Shown here: positions 15,970 through 26,317 of the stretch, one piece after another
How the letters are laid out: every line of letters begins with the position of its first letter
Position numbering within the stretch: the first letter of the stretch is position 1
Origin: Lachnospiraceae bacterium
GTDB lineage: Bacteria > Bacillota > Clostridia > Lachnospirales > Lachnospiraceae
Direction of reading: 5' to 3'
Assembly: GCA_902381685.1 (NCBI GenBank)
Contig: LR698958.1
Span: 232,488 to 272,850 of the forward strand
Length of the DNA: 40,363 nt
Program-made: the position numbers and the translations under genes
The notes under the pieces: model-generated
Told to the model about the DNA's origin: nothing
Databases searched by the model: none
Seen by the model: only the letters and a program-made list of their open reading frames with translations

Positions 15970-16452
15970 TTGTCTTATTTCCACAATACCATCATCAACA
16001 AAATATATATCAACAAAAAGATAAATATTATATGCTGCCACTGCCAAACACATAACTGCCACCGCTTTGACAAAAAATGAATATTTTCTCTTCTTATATT
16101 TTATCAAAATAGCAATTGGCAATATGATGTTGATAATGGGTATTGAACAGGCTGCTAACAACAAAATACCGCACAACAAAGCAACTATATCTTCATGTTT
16201 AGAGGAAGAAACTTCTTTCACTTTTTTAACAATTGGCTGTTCTATAGATTTTTTTTCCTCCTGTTGTAGCATTTCCGTAACATTCACTCCATAAATTTCT
16301 GCCAACTGTTTCATTGTTTCAATATTCGGTACTGATGTTCCATGCTCCCAACGAGAAACTTTCTGCCTTGTCACATTTAGTTTTTCCGCTATTTCTGCCT
16401 GTGACAGTTTCCTTTCTTTTCTATATTTACATAATTTCTCTTCTAAAGTCAT
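15964..16452 (-). CDS. Membrane-anchored XRE-type regulator, copy 1
   Basis: This 162-aa protein has an N-terminal Cro/C1-type HTH (LSQAEIAEKLNVTRQKVSRWEHGTSVPN, about residues 15-42), a charged linker, and three hydrophobic segments in the C-terminal half (VALLCGILLLAA, IINIILPIAILI, AVAVMCLAVAAYNIYLF). It therefore looks like a membrane-tethered transcription factor. The ATG at 16452 follows GAGGAG with 7-nt spacing. It closely resembles the next gene upstream and probably arose by tandem duplication. Likely targets are the adjacent secreted-protein genes, which is inference. Confidence 0.85.
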   Translation of the reverse strand: MTLEEKLCKYRKERKLSQAEIAEKLNVTRQKVSRWEHGTSVPNIETMKQLAEIYGVNVTEMLQQEEKKSIEQPIVKKVKEVSSSKHEDIVALLCGILLLAACSIPIINIILPIAILIKYKKRKYSFFVKAVAVMCLAVAAYNIYLFVDIYFVDDGIVEIRQL

Positions 16453-16496
16453 TTTCTTTCTCCTCATAAGTTTTATTCCGCATTCCAAAAACGGGA

Positions 16497-16943
16497 TCAC
16501 CATAAATATCTGTTCTTTATAGTGCTGTTAGGATTAAAACACGTATAAAAAGTCCCATAAGTATTATATACAGTTATCACTAAACATACAATGGCTACTG
16601 TCCTAATGAAAAATGAATATTTTCTGTTTTTATACTTCCATAGCACAATAAGGGAAACAATAATATTAACCACCGGTATTTTAAAGGCTACTGCAAGTAT
16701 AATTCCACATATTAGTGCAGCAATTTCTTCATTTTGTGTAGTAGAATTTTCTTCCTGCAGCATTTCCTCCATATCTATTTCATATAATTCTGCTAATTGC
16801 TGCAAAATTTGAATATCCGGTATTGTTAAGTCACACTCCCAATACGAAACTACCTGCCTTGTCACATTTAATTTTTCTGCCACTTCCCTTTGCGATAATT
16901 TTCTTTCTTTTCTGTATTTTTTTAATTTTTCCCCCAGTTTCAT
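16497..16943 (-). CDS. Membrane-anchored XRE-type regulator, copy 2
   Basis: This 148-aa paralogue has the HTH LSQREVAEKLNVTRQVVSYWECDLTIPD and a C-terminal half with about three hydrophobic segments (CGIILAVAFKIPVVNII, SLIVLW, TVAIVCLVITVYNTYG). The first 60 residues align closely with copy 1, with differences in the recognition helix (RQKVSRW versus RQVVSYW), so the DNA targets may differ. The start lies 3 nt after the tex stop region and has only a weak ribosome site, suggesting coupling to tex or to readthrough. Confidence 0.85.
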   Translation of the reverse strand: MKLGEKLKKYRKERKLSQREVAEKLNVTRQVVSYWECDLTIPDIQILQQLAELYEIDMEEMLQEENSTTQNEEIAALICGIILAVAFKIPVVNIIVSLIVLWKYKNRKYSFFIRTVAIVCLVITVYNTYGTFYTCFNPNSTIKNRYLW

Positions 16944-16946
16944 CGC

Positions 16947-19103
16947 CTACGAAATCCCCTTCATCGTCAGTTGTATTCTCTTTTTCTTCACATCAACACT
17001 CATCACTTTCACGTCCACAATATCTCCCACACTCACTACTTCCAATGGGTGCTTGATAAATTTCTTATCCGTAATCTGTGAAATATGCACTAAGCCGTCC
17101 TGATGTACCCCAATATCTACAAAAACACCAAAGTCAATTACATTTCGCACAGTTCCTTTTAAAACCATTCCCTCCGTTAAATCTTTCATTTCCAACACAT
17201 CTGTTCTCAAAATCGGTTTTGGCATCTCATCACGAGGATCGCGTCCCGGCTTTTCCAATTCCTTTATAATATCTTTTAAAGTGATCTCGCCTACTTCCAG
17301 TTCATTTGCCAATTTTTTCTCATCTTTTATTGTTTTTGAGAGAGAGGAAAGTTTCCCTTCCGCAATATCCTGAAGAGAAAATCCCTGTTTTTCCAGCAAT
17401 TTTTCCGCCACTTCGTAAGATTCAGGGTGTACGCTTGTACTGTCCAGAGGATTTTTACCTCCCTGAATTCTCATAAATCCCGCACATTGTTCAAATGCTT
17501 TCGGTCCTAATTTTGCCACTTTCAATAATTCTTTACGACTTTTAAAACGTCCGTTTTCTTCACGGTAAGCGACAATATTTTTTGCCACCGCGGAAGAAAT
17601 TCCCGAAATATAAGATAACAGAGGAGCGGACGCCGTGTTTAAGTCTACCCCTACCTTATTTACACAGTCCTCCACAACACCCGATAAAGTTTCACTTAAT
17701 TTTTTCTGGTTCAAATCATGCTGATACTGTCCTACACCGATAGATTTCGGCTCAATTTTTACCAATTCCGCAAGAGGATCCTGCACACGTCTGGCAATTG
17801 ATGCGGCGCTTCTCTGTCCCACATCAAACTGTGGAAATTCTTCCGTTGCCAGTTTACTTGCCGAGTACACAGATGCTCCCGCCTCATTTGTAATCATATA
17901 CTGTACGTTTTCCGGTATTTCTTTCAATAATTCTACAATAATCATCTCAGATTCTCTGGAAGCAGTTCCGTTTCCAAGAGAAATCAATGTAATTCCATAT
18001 TTGCGAATCAGTTTCTTCAAAGTTTCCTTTGCCTGTGCAATCTTCTGCGGTGTTGTCGGGGCAGTCGGATAAATAACCGTTGTGTCCAGCACTTTTCCTG
18101 TTTCGTCCACCACCGCAAGTTTGCAGCCTGTACGGAATGCCGGATCCCAGCCAAGTACAACTTTATTTGCAATTGGAGGCTGCATTAATAACTGTTCTAA
18201 ATTTTTCCCAAAAACAGAAATTGCTCCGTCTTCTGCTTTTTCCGTCAATTCATTTCTAATTTCCCGTTCAATCGCAGGGGCAATCAGACGTTTATAACTA
18301 TCTTCTATTGCTTCTTTTAAAATCGGTGTTGTATAAGCATTATCACTGTGAATTACTTTCTTTTCCAAATATTGAATCACTTTTTCTTCAGGCACTTCAA
18401 TTTTTAATTGGAGTATTTTTTCCTTTTCTCCACGATTTAACGCAAGAACACGATGTCCCGCAAGTTTATTGACAGGTTCTTCAAAGTCATAATACATTTC
18501 ATATACCGACTCCACTGTATCATCTTTTGCCGTAGAAATTAGTTTTCCCTGTTTTGCGGTAAAGTTGCGGAGATAAATACGATAATCCGCCTCATCTGAA
18601 ATATATTCCGCGATAATGTCTTTTGCCCCCGCAAGCGCCTCCTCAACAGTTTGTACTCCCTTTTCTTCCGATAGATAAGCCTTTGCACTTTCCTCTACAG
18701 GGACATTTGTTTTCTGCATCGTAATCAATGCAGCCAATGATTCAAGACCTTTTTCTTTTGCAATTGTTGCTCTTGTTCTTCGTTTCGGTCTGTACGGGCG
18801 GTACAAATCATCGACAACCACTAGTGTTTCCGCCATCATAATCTGTCTGCGAAGTTCTTCCGTTAATTTTTCCTGTTCCTCAATGCTCGATAATACCTGT
18901 TCTTTTTTCTCTTCCAAGTTTCTTAGATAGGTCAGCCTTTCAAACAACTGTCTTAACTGCTCATCATTTAATGAACCTGTCACTTCTTTTCTATAACGTG
19001 AAATAAAAGGAATCGTATTCCCTTCATCAATTAATTTTACCGCTGCCTCTACCTGCCATTTTTTCACACCTAATTCTTCTGTTAATTTTTGATTTATATC
19101 CAT
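16947..19103 (-). CDS. tex: Transcriptional accessory protein Tex
   Basis: Tex is a cytosolic RNA-binding protein that acts with RNA polymerase and affects transcription and RNA turnover. The 718-aa protein has the usual length and order: N-terminal helical domain, a YqgF/RNase H-like domain (VVLGWDPAFRTGCKLAVVD near residue 320), helix-hairpin-helix motifs (LLSYISGISSAVAKNIVAYREENG), and a C-terminal S1 domain (GMVLKGTVRNVIDFGVFVDIG, DGLVHISQI). The ATG at 19103 with GAGGAG upstream is preferred; a longer reading frame upstream would run through the promoter at 19140-19168. Confidence 0.95.
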   Translation of the reverse strand: MDINQKLTEELGVKKWQVEAAVKLIDEGNTIPFISRYRKEVTGSLNDEQLRQLFERLTYLRNLEEKKEQVLSSIEEQEKLTEELRRQIMMAETLVVVDDLYRPYRPKRRTRATIAKEKGLESLAALITMQKTNVPVEESAKAYLSEEKGVQTVEEALAGAKDIIAEYISDEADYRIYLRNFTAKQGKLISTAKDDTVESVYEMYYDFEEPVNKLAGHRVLALNRGEKEKILQLKIEVPEEKVIQYLEKKVIHSDNAYTTPILKEAIEDSYKRLIAPAIEREIRNELTEKAEDGAISVFGKNLEQLLMQPPIANKVVLGWDPAFRTGCKLAVVDETGKVLDTTVIYPTAPTTPQKIAQAKETLKKLIRKYGITLISLGNGTASRESEMIIVELLKEIPENVQYMITNEAGASVYSASKLATEEFPQFDVGQRSAASIARRVQDPLAELVKIEPKSIGVGQYQHDLNQKKLSETLSGVVEDCVNKVGVDLNTASAPLLSYISGISSAVAKNIVAYREENGRFKSRKELLKVAKLGPKAFEQCAGFMRIQGGKNPLDSTSVHPESYEVAEKLLEKQGFSLQDIAEGKLSSLSKTIKDEKKLANELEVGEITLKDIIKELEKPGRDPRDEMPKPILRTDVLEMKDLTEGMVLKGTVRNVIDFGVFVDIGVHQDGLVHISQITDKKFIKHPLEVVSVGDIVDVKVMSVDVKKKRIQLTMKGIS

Positions 19104-19139
19104 AATAATTTTTTCTCCTCTTTTTTTATTAGCAGATTT

Positions 19140-19168
19140 ATTATACTCTCTTCTCCTCCTAATCTCAA
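19140..19168 (-). promoter_or_regulatory. Promoter of tex
   Basis: TTGAGA (19163-19168), 17 bp, TATAAT (19140-19145), about 37 nt upstream of the tex ATG. Confidence 0.75.
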
Positions 19169-19183
19169 TGTTATCCTGAAACG

Positions 19184-19217
19184 CAAAATGAGACGAGATT
19201 TTCATCTCGTCCCATTT
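19184..19217 (-). terminator. Terminator after the GH2 gene
   Basis: AAATGRGACGAGAT and its complement form a 14-bp stem around TTTC with one imperfect pair; ATTTT follows on the minus strand, just after the GH2 stop. Confidence 0.75.
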
Positions 19218-19225
19218 ACTATTAC

Positions 19226-22200
19226 TTATCTGTTTCTTTTTCTCCATACAAGAAGAACTGTTGCTGCTGCCAGCATAAGCATTCCTGTCTCGGCAACCGG
19301 AGAAGCATCGCCTGTTTTTACAGGTTTGTGATTTCCACCTGATGGTTTTCCTGAATTATCCGGCTTATCCGTATTCCCTGAATTGCCCGGATTGCCCGGA
19401 TTGCCCGGATCGCCCGGATTTGGATCCGGATTCGGTTTCTCGTCTTCTTTTACCAAACCTGCTTCTGCTGCGAGAAGTTTTGTTAATGCGTCTTCCACTT
19501 CTTTCTGTGTTGCTTCTTCATTTTTAAGAACTGCTTTTGCTTCTTTTAACGCCTCTTTCAGTGTCTTCACACTGTCTTTTGTGTAACCGTCTAAGTCTAA
19601 TTTTTCAATGCGGTTTACTGCCTCCTGCAATTTACTGAAGTCCGCACGTTTCTGTGCCGAATCAATTGCGTCGTTCAATGCTTTTGCCGCACTGTCAATC
19701 TGTTCCTGTGTTACACTTTCGTCATCTTTTTCAAATGCTTTGAGTACGTCTTCTGCCGCTTTCTTTGCTGCCTGCACTCTGTCCCATGAAGATGGAGTCA
19801 CATCTTCTTTGATTGTTTCTGCCTTCTCAATCGCATCTTTTAATGCGGTTACATCGGCTTTTTCTACAAGTTTATTCTGTGCATCTAAAAGTGCAACTTT
19901 GGCATCATTGACCTCTTTCTGTGTTGCGTCTTGATTTTCCAGAACTTCTTTTGCTTTATTTAACGCTTTTCCAAATGCTTCATAAGATTTCTTTGTATAA
20001 GAATCTTTGTTTTCCACTACATCTTTTGTATTTGCCACTGCATCTTTTAAGTCTTTGATGTATACCAGTTTGTCTTTTGCATCTTTCAACGTATCATAAG
20101 CGTTCTGTACTTCTTCTTTTGTAGGAGCATCTTTCTTCAACACTTCTTTTGCCGCATTTAATGCTGTCTGCATTTCATTCCAGCCTTTGTCGAAGTAATT
20201 GTCTTTCTGAAGTTTTTCACATTCATCAATTAAATACTGCAAATTCTGTTTGTCTGCCTCTGATGCTGAATTATCTTCTTCCGCGTCAAAATCAAGCCAA
20301 AGGACAACATTTTCTGCTTTTGGATCAGTTGCTTTGTTTAACTGGTCTGCATTTAATGCCTGATTGAATACTCTCATCTGTTCAAAAGTAAGTTCAGACT
20401 GTCTTCCTGTTTTCTGTGGTTCATAACCTACAGAGAATGTATTTTCACTCTTATGAACAGATTTTGTTCCTGCTTTTTCCGTCACTTCATTATCTACATA
20501 TACTTTCAGTGTCTTTCCGTCGTATGATGCTGATAATGTGTGCCATTTATCGAAGAAGTCATTTGGAAGTTGTTCTGTTGTCGCCTGTAACCATGTCGTT
20601 CCGTCACTTATGAATGCGTCAATATGGACATCATTTCTGTTTTTGTCGTAGTAAATACGGTAAGCAAAACTGTTGTCACCCATACTTGCAATCATATTGT
20701 GTTTTTCATGTGGATTCGTCTGATCCCATACACCTGTATCAGCAGATTTTACTGATGCCGGAACATATACTCTTGATGATACGGTAAATGCGTTGTTTCC
20801 TGAAATAGCATCATTTACTACTTTATTCTTATCATCTACAGAGAAGTATCCTTTTAAAGCACCTGTTTCTTTTGTTTCACCTTTTGTAAACTGTGCCGTA
20901 TTTGGAAGAATTGTATCCAGTTTGTTTTTACTTGAATCAATAATCGTCTGGTCTTCCTGCTCAGGTTTTGCCGTAACGGTAATCTGCGCTTCTGCCGTTA
21001 ATTCTTCTTTACCGTTTACATTTTCTGCTTTCAGTACATAATTACCCGCTTCTGCATTTTCGGAAACAACTACGGTTGCTTTTGTATAATCATCTGCACT
21101 GTAGTTTACTTCAATACCTTCTGCATTAAATCCGTCCGCATCTAATATACTCCATTTTACGCTTGTCAGTTTCGCATTTGCGTTGTCCGGTACAAGTGTA
21201 AATTCTTTTGAGTTTCCAACTTCGATTGCTGCTTTTGCAGGATCAATCGTTACTTTGTAAATGTTTTCTTTGTCTCTGTGTTTAATATCTTTCATATCTA
21301 CCCAGAGTGCTACATTTTCATCTTTTGCCTCAATGGCAAGTTTATCACTGTTCTGCGCTGCAACTTCATCTGCTGTCAATGCTTTGCCGTATACATGTAC
21401 GGAAGAGAACTCTGCTGCGGAACTTCTGTTTGTGGACGGGCAGCCACCGATTGTAAAATCATAATCAGAATGTGCGACACCTTCTGTTGTTTCAGTCGCT
21501 TTTTCTTTCATTAATTTCCCGTCTGCATACAACTGAATTTTGTGATTTGCATCATCATATACACCGACAATCTGATGTTCTTTACCAAGCCAGTTTGCTT
21601 TCTGCTCCTCCGTCATCTGGTATTCGATGCTTCTCCATGATCCACCTGCATAAATATGGAAGTCGATATAGCTTGTTCCCCTTGTACGAAGTGCGAATGC
21701 TTCATCACCTTTTCCCGCAAACATGTTGTAATCCAATGAACCTGTCGGTGTCACTTTCGTTTCCACCGTAAATGATTTATTTCCTTCCAAAACAGGATTT
21801 AATACTTCGTTAAACGGAACTGCAAGTTTTCCGTTCATCACGACAGTTTCACCGTTCTTTTTAAATTTTGCAGAAGATTCATATGGAATTTCCAAAGCAT
21901 TTTTGCTTGAATCCTGAATATAAGTTTCTTTATCTTCTAATGCTTTTACTTCTTTTACATATCCTTCTACTAATTTGCTTCTGTCTTTATCTTTGTTTAC
22001 GATGGCAGCCTGCTCTTTTGTCATTGCGTTTACATCTGCCTGAAGTTCTTCCACTTCTTCTAACTGACTGTAGTCGTATACAACGAAAGAATCGATACGG
22101 TCAATTAAAGACTGCGCATATTCTTTATCATAGTCTTCTCTGTTGAAAGAAGAAACTTCGTGATAAGATTTTGCCATGTTTCCTAAACTTTCTGCATTCG

Positions 22201-25200
22201 CATTTTTATCTGCAGGAATCATTGTAAATTCCCACTCATATACTTTGCTTGCCGGAAGTTGATACTGTGCCAAAGGTCCAGGGCCACAGGTTGCTCCACC
22301 TGTACCGAGTGAACCGTAGTTTACACTTAAGATTGTTTCTTTTCTCGGAGTCAAACCGTAAACATGTGTAACTGCATTCAAATCGTCCGGTGTAAAGTGA
22401 AGAGCGCTCGCCTCTACTTTATCTTTTGCTGAAATCAAAAGTGCCGTATTAGTGTTATCACTTTTAACTGAGAGCCATTTTACATCTGTAAGGTTTCCTG
22501 TGTCATCTACTTTCAAATATGGATAAAAGAAATCTGTTACCGTATTTGTATAGATGCCCTGTCTTGCATTTGTTTTTCTGTCATTAAATGTTTCCACCGG
22601 TCCGTTTCCGTACCATGTTACATCTTCAAATCCTTCCGGAAGTGTCATCATTGAACCGACACGGATAAAGTTGCCCATACCGCTCTTTGTTGCGTCCACT
22701 GACATTTTGACAGATACTTCTCCGCTTCCGTTGATTGTATATACAATCGTTTCTTTTGTGTTCTTTGCGTCTGGGAATACTAAATCTGCCGTAATGACAT
22801 TCTGTCCCGCTTCATTTTTTTCTGCTTTTACAGATTCAACTTTAATGTTTTTCTCTACATTCTGCCATGCTCTGTCAAATGAAACTTTATCATTTTCTAC
22901 AAGTCCTCTCCAGAAGTTTGGAACAGGACCTTCCTTCACTAAAGTTTCTCCATTATAGGTATAATTTTTCATTGTACCTGTTGCTTTATCAATGGAGAAT
23001 GAGAATTTTTCTCCTTTCACTTCAAAAGCGCTCTCTGTCTCATTTACCGTAACCGCTTTATCACTCACCTGTGGTGCTGCCTGCTCTACAGTGACCGGAA
23101 CTTCAATCTGAGACCATGACATCTCAGCGCCTTTCTTAGCCCACTCTGTATCTGCTTTCAGACTTACGGAAATATTCAGATAATATTCTGTTCCTGCCGG
23201 AATCTTTTCAGGCATGGTAAACGGCACTTTAATTGTTCCGTTTGTCTGTGGAGCAACATCAGTATCTGCTACTGTTCCTGATTGAATTTCTTTACCGTTT
23301 TCCATCAACTGCCATGTCACGTCATATTCATTTAAGTTTTCGAAATTACTTTCGTTATATACTTTTATCTGACGTGCATCTAAGTCCGCAACATCTGCGC
23401 TGAACCAGAAATTCTGATACTGATATTTTACTTCCATTAATTCCGGCTGCGGATTTCTGTCCGGGCTTACTAAACCGTTTTGACAGAAACTGTTATCGTT
23501 CGGAACATCTCCCCAGTCTCCGCCGTATCCGTAGAATTTGCCTTTGATTTCATCAGCATACAGATTTTTATGTGCGTTTTCCGTTGCGTAATAATCCCAG
23601 CCGCTTGCCTGTGCTTTTGTATGTTCATCAGCGTAATCTAACCAAAGTACAACGCTCTTATCCTTTGAAGAAATCGCAGGTGTCGTGGAATTCTGTGCTT
23701 TCAATTCCTCTGCCGTGAGCGCCTTGTTGTAAATTCTTGCCACGGAAATCTGTCCGTCTACTTTACGTCCGTGTATATTATCATAGCCTACACCTACAGG
23801 GCTGTCACTTGCTGCAATCTTATCATTCACATTATTTGTTGCGAGTTGTTTACCGTCCACGTAAATACTAATCTTTCCTTTATCGTAAACGCCCGCTACC
23901 TGATGCCACTGATTTTCCCAGTTTGCCGGGAAGTCACAGGAAACACTCTTCCAACTATTATCTGCATAGATGAAAAATTCAAGCCCTTTTCCTGAACTCT
24001 GTGTCTTCAATGCAACCTGAGTATCACCCTTTGACAATAATACGCTGTTTTGAGATGACGATGCAGGTTTTACAATTGTTTCAAATGTGAAGAATTTACC
24101 TGTTCCGGATAATGCTGCATTGTATTTTTCATTCTGATCCATGATTGTGTAACCGCTGAATGCTTTTCCGCCGTTCATACTTCCTTCTCCGGCATTATCA
24201 ATCCAGTTTTCTTCCTCACCGATTGCATCACCGGATACACCTGTTTTATCCGTTACACCATATTCATAGCCAAGTTCGTCTAAATCTACTTCTCTCGCCT
24301 GGTCTACCCAGTCCCAAACAAATCCTCCAAGCATATTGTCTGCACTTCTGATAGCGTCCCAATATTCCTTCAGATTACCGACAGAGTTTCCCATACCATG
24401 TGCATACTCGCAGAGAACATATGGAATCTTGCCTTCCCCTGCTCTTCCCTGTGTTGTGTCCACACTCGGATACATATTGCTTCCCATATCCGTTCCCATT
24501 TTATCGTTCTGACCTTCACTGTGTACCGGTCTTGTCGGGTCATTATTTTTGAAGTACCAAATCATATCTCTGAACATTCCGTTGGAAGTGTTCGGATCTG
24601 ATGTGTATACCATCTCATTACCGATTGACCAGATAACAATTGCCGGATTATTTTTCAGGCGTTTGTATGATGTTTCTGTTCTGTCCATCGCAAGTTCATA
24701 GAACAGTCCTTTGGCATTATGGTCATTCATGATTGCGTGACTTTCCATATTTGTCTCACCAATCATATATAATCCATAAGAATTACACAACCAGTAAAAA
24801 TAGTCATCATTACTGTAATGAGATGTTCTCACTGCGTTTAAGTTATTCTGTTTCATCAGTTTAACATCTTCAAGTATTGTTGACTGTGGAACCGCTTTTC
24901 CATAGAATGGGTCTGTATCGTGGCGATTCGCTCCTTTTAATAAAAGACGTTCTCCGTTAATTTTTACCGGATCCCATTTCTTCGTTGTTACGTTATAGTT
25001 TTTATCTACTTCCGTGCGTGTAAATTCAATTTCACGGAATCCAAGCTGTGTGGAAACAGTTTCCACTGCATTTCCGCTTTCATCTACAAGCGTCAAAACA
25101 AGAGCATACAAATTCGGATTCTCTGCTGACCAGAGTTTTGGATTTGCCACCTTTGTTTTTAACTCTACTGTCTTTGTTTTAGTCGATACAACCTCTTCCA

Positions 25201-26269
25201 CTGGAACAGATACTCCTCCCAAAATATCATTTCCGTCCTTATCCAGTGCTTTCGCCTGAATTTTATATCCGTTCTGTGCTGCATCGGAAAGGTTTCGTAT
25301 ATCTGCTGAAATCTTAAGTGTTGCATTCTTATAAGAAGAATCTAAATCTGTACGAACCGTATAATCTTTAATCTGCATAAGCGGTGCACTTGTCAGATAA
25401 ACATCACGGAAAATACCACCGTCATAAATCATATCCTGGTCCTCAAACCATGTACCGTCACAGAATTTATGTACTTTAACGGCCAAAATATTTTCGCCTT
25501 CCTGCAAGTAGTCTGTCACATCAAAATGATGCGGACTGTAACTGTCCTCGCTGTACCCTACTTCTTTACCGTTTACATATACATAGTATGCGGATTCCAC
25601 ACCCGCAAAGTTTAAGTATACTCTCCGTCCGTCATTTAACATTTTATCGTCCACTGTAAATGTCTTGCGGTAAAGTCCTACCGGGTTGTAATTTGTCGGG
25701 GCATTCGGTGCAGATACATTTTGGTCATACTTAGACTGCCACGGCATCTGTACGTTTGTGTAAATGGAAAAATCAAAATCATCTCTCGTCCAACTCTTCG
25801 GCAATTCCACCGACTTCCAGCCGTCCGCCTCCTGTTTTTGATAATCCTTTGTCATGAAGCCGTTTTCGCCCATGAACTTCTGTGCCTGCTCCTGATTCTG
25901 TACAACAGTCAAATCCCATTTCTGATTTTTTCCTGTCAGCAGTTGGAAGTATTCTGAGTTCTCCCGCGCGTTATAATCCCAAACCGCACCTGCTGCGGAC
26001 GCCGTATCCTGATAAGGAATGATGCTGACACCCGCATCTTCTCTGTTGATTCCGAATACGTCCTCCCCCGTTACCTGTTTGCCGTCTACATCTTCGTAGT
26101 CCGTTCCTGTCCATTCTTTGTGGGTAAATTTCGTCTTATCCACGTCCGCTCTGATTTTCTCCGACGGGTTCAAAGACTCCTGCGCCCTGACGGTAAGTGT
26201 CCCTTGCGGGAAACTTGTTCCAATCATCGCCGCCACCAAAAGAAGGGCAGTGATTTTTTTCTTCTTCAT
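19226..26269 (-). CDS. Giant cell-surface GH2 beta-galactosidase with LamG and FIVAR domains
   Basis: This 2347-aa exported enzyme should release beta-linked galactose at the cell surface. Order: signal peptide (1 to about 30), GH2 sugar-binding and Ig-like domains (about 60-410), TIM barrel with acid/base Glu about 552 (IWSIGNE) and nucleophile Glu about 621 (LCEYAHGMGN). A LamG-like insert at about 690-885 separates GGFVWDWVDQ from GGDWGDVPND of the barrel. A beta-gal small-chain domain follows (about 1080-1350), then two more LamG-like domains (about 1460-1660 and 1780-1990) with an Ig-like domain between. Four FIVAR repeats (about 2000-2280), a Pro-Gly-Asn spacer, and a KPVKTGD-hydrophobic-RKRNR anchor end the protein. 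ATG at 26269 follows GGAGG. galT and galK lie upstream. Confidence 0.92.
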   Translation of the reverse strand: MKKKKITALLLVAAMIGTSFPQGTLTVRAQESLNPSEKIRADVDKTKFTHKEWTGTDYEDVDGKQVTGEDVFGINREDAGVSIIPYQDTASAAGAVWDYNARENSEYFQLLTGKNQKWDLTVVQNQEQAQKFMGENGFMTKDYQKQEADGWKSVELPKSWTRDDFDFSIYTNVQMPWQSKYDQNVSAPNAPTNYNPVGLYRKTFTVDDKMLNDGRRVYLNFAGVESAYYVYVNGKEVGYSEDSYSPHHFDVTDYLQEGENILAVKVHKFCDGTWFEDQDMIYDGGIFRDVYLTSAPLMQIKDYTVRTDLDSSYKNATLKISADIRNLSDAAQNGYKIQAKALDKDGNDILGGVSVPVEEVVSTKTKTVELKTKVANPKLWSAENPNLYALVLTLVDESGNAVETVSTQLGFREIEFTRTEVDKNYNVTTKKWDPVKINGERLLLKGANRHDTDPFYGKAVPQSTILEDVKLMKQNNLNAVRTSHYSNDDYFYWLCNSYGLYMIGETNMESHAIMNDHNAKGLFYELAMDRTETSYKRLKNNPAIVIWSIGNEMVYTSDPNTSNGMFRDMIWYFKNNDPTRPVHSEGQNDKMGTDMGSNMYPSVDTTQGRAGEGKIPYVLCEYAHGMGNSVGNLKEYWDAIRSADNMLGGFVWDWVDQAREVDLDELGYEYGVTDKTGVSGDAIGEEENWIDNAGEGSMNGGKAFSGYTIMDQNEKYNAALSGTGKFFTFETIVKPASSSQNSVLLSKGDTQVALKTQSSGKGLEFFIYADNSWKSVSCDFPANWENQWHQVAGVYDKGKISIYVDGKQLATNNVNDKIAASDSPVGVGYDNIHGRKVDGQISVARIYNKALTAEELKAQNSTTPAISSKDKSVVLWLDYADEHTKAQASGWDYYATENAHKNLYADEIKGKFYGYGGDWGDVPNDNSFCQNGLVSPDRNPQPELMEVKYQYQNFWFSADVADLDARQIKVYNESNFENLNEYDVTWQLMENGKEIQSGTVADTDVAPQTNGTIKVPFTMPEKIPAGTEYYLNISVSLKADTEWAKKGAEMSWSQIEVPVTVEQAAPQVSDKAVTVNETESAFEVKGEKFSFSIDKATGTMKNYTYNGETLVKEGPVPNFWRGLVENDKVSFDRAWQNVEKNIKVESVKAEKNEAGQNVITADLVFPDAKNTKETIVYTINGSGEVSVKMSVDATKSGMGNFIRVGSMMTLPEGFEDVTWYGNGPVETFNDRKTNARQGIYTNTVTDFFYPYLKVDDTGNLTDVKWLSVKSDNTNTALLISAKDKVEASALHFTPDDLNAVTHVYGLTPRKETILSVNYGSLGTGGATCGPGPLAQYQLPASKVYEWEFTMIPADKNANAESLGNMAKSYHEVSSFNREDYDKEYAQSLIDRIDSFVVYDYSQLEEVEELQADVNAMTKEQAAIVNKDKDRSKLVEGYVKEVKALEDKETYIQDSSKNALEIPYESSAKFKKNGETVVMNGKLAVPFNEVLNPVLEGNKSFTVETKVTPTGSLDYNMFAGKGDEAFALRTRGTSYIDFHIYAGGSWRSIEYQMTEEQKANWLGKEHQIVGVYDDANHKIQLYADGKLMKEKATETTEGVAHSDYDFTIGGCPSTNRSSAAEFSSVHVYGKALTADEVAAQNSDKLAIEAKDENVALWVDMKDIKHRDKENIYKVTIDPAKAAIEVGNSKEFTLVPDNANAKLTSVKWSILDADGFNAEGIEVNYSADDYTKATVVVSENAEAGNYVLKAENVNGKEELTAEAQITVTAKPEQEDQTIIDSSKNKLDTILPNTAQFTKGETKETGALKGYFSVDDKNKVVNDAISGNNAFTVSSRVYVPASVKSADTGVWDQTNPHEKHNMIASMGDNSFAYRIYYDKNRNDVHIDAFISDGTTWLQATTEQLPNDFFDKWHTLSASYDGKTLKVYVDNEVTEKAGTKSVHKSENTFSVGYEPQKTGRQSELTFEQMRVFNQALNADQLNKATDPKAENVVLWLDFDAEEDNSASEADKQNLQYLIDECEKLQKDNYFDKGWNEMQTALNAAKEVLKKDAPTKEEVQNAYDTLKDAKDKLVYIKDLKDAVANTKDVVENKDSYTKKSYEAFGKALNKAKEVLENQDATQKEVNDAKVALLDAQNKLVEKADVTALKDAIEKAETIKEDVTPSSWDRVQAAKKAAEDVLKAFEKDDESVTQEQIDSAAKALNDAIDSAQKRADFSKLQEAVNRIEKLDLDGYTKDSVKTLKEALKEAKAVLKNEEATQKEVEDALTKLLAAEAGLVKEDEKPNPDPNPGDPGNPGNPGNSGNTDKPDNSGKPSGGNHKPVKTGDASPVAETGMLMLAAATVLLVWRKRNR

Positions 26270-26317
26270 ACTTTTTCCTCCTTTTTTCAAAGATTTGATA
26301 AAGCGTATCTATTTTGT

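Noticed and set aside
19104..19247. Longer N-terminus for Tex
   Set aside because: The extension contains the promoter and the preceding gene's terminator; Tex homologues start at MDINQKL-like residues.
19380..19420. Tandem 9-bp repeat (ATTGCCCGG) as a minisatellite or CRISPR-like array
   Set aside because: It merely encodes the Pro-Gly-Asn spacer of the GH2 anchor region; there are no spacers.
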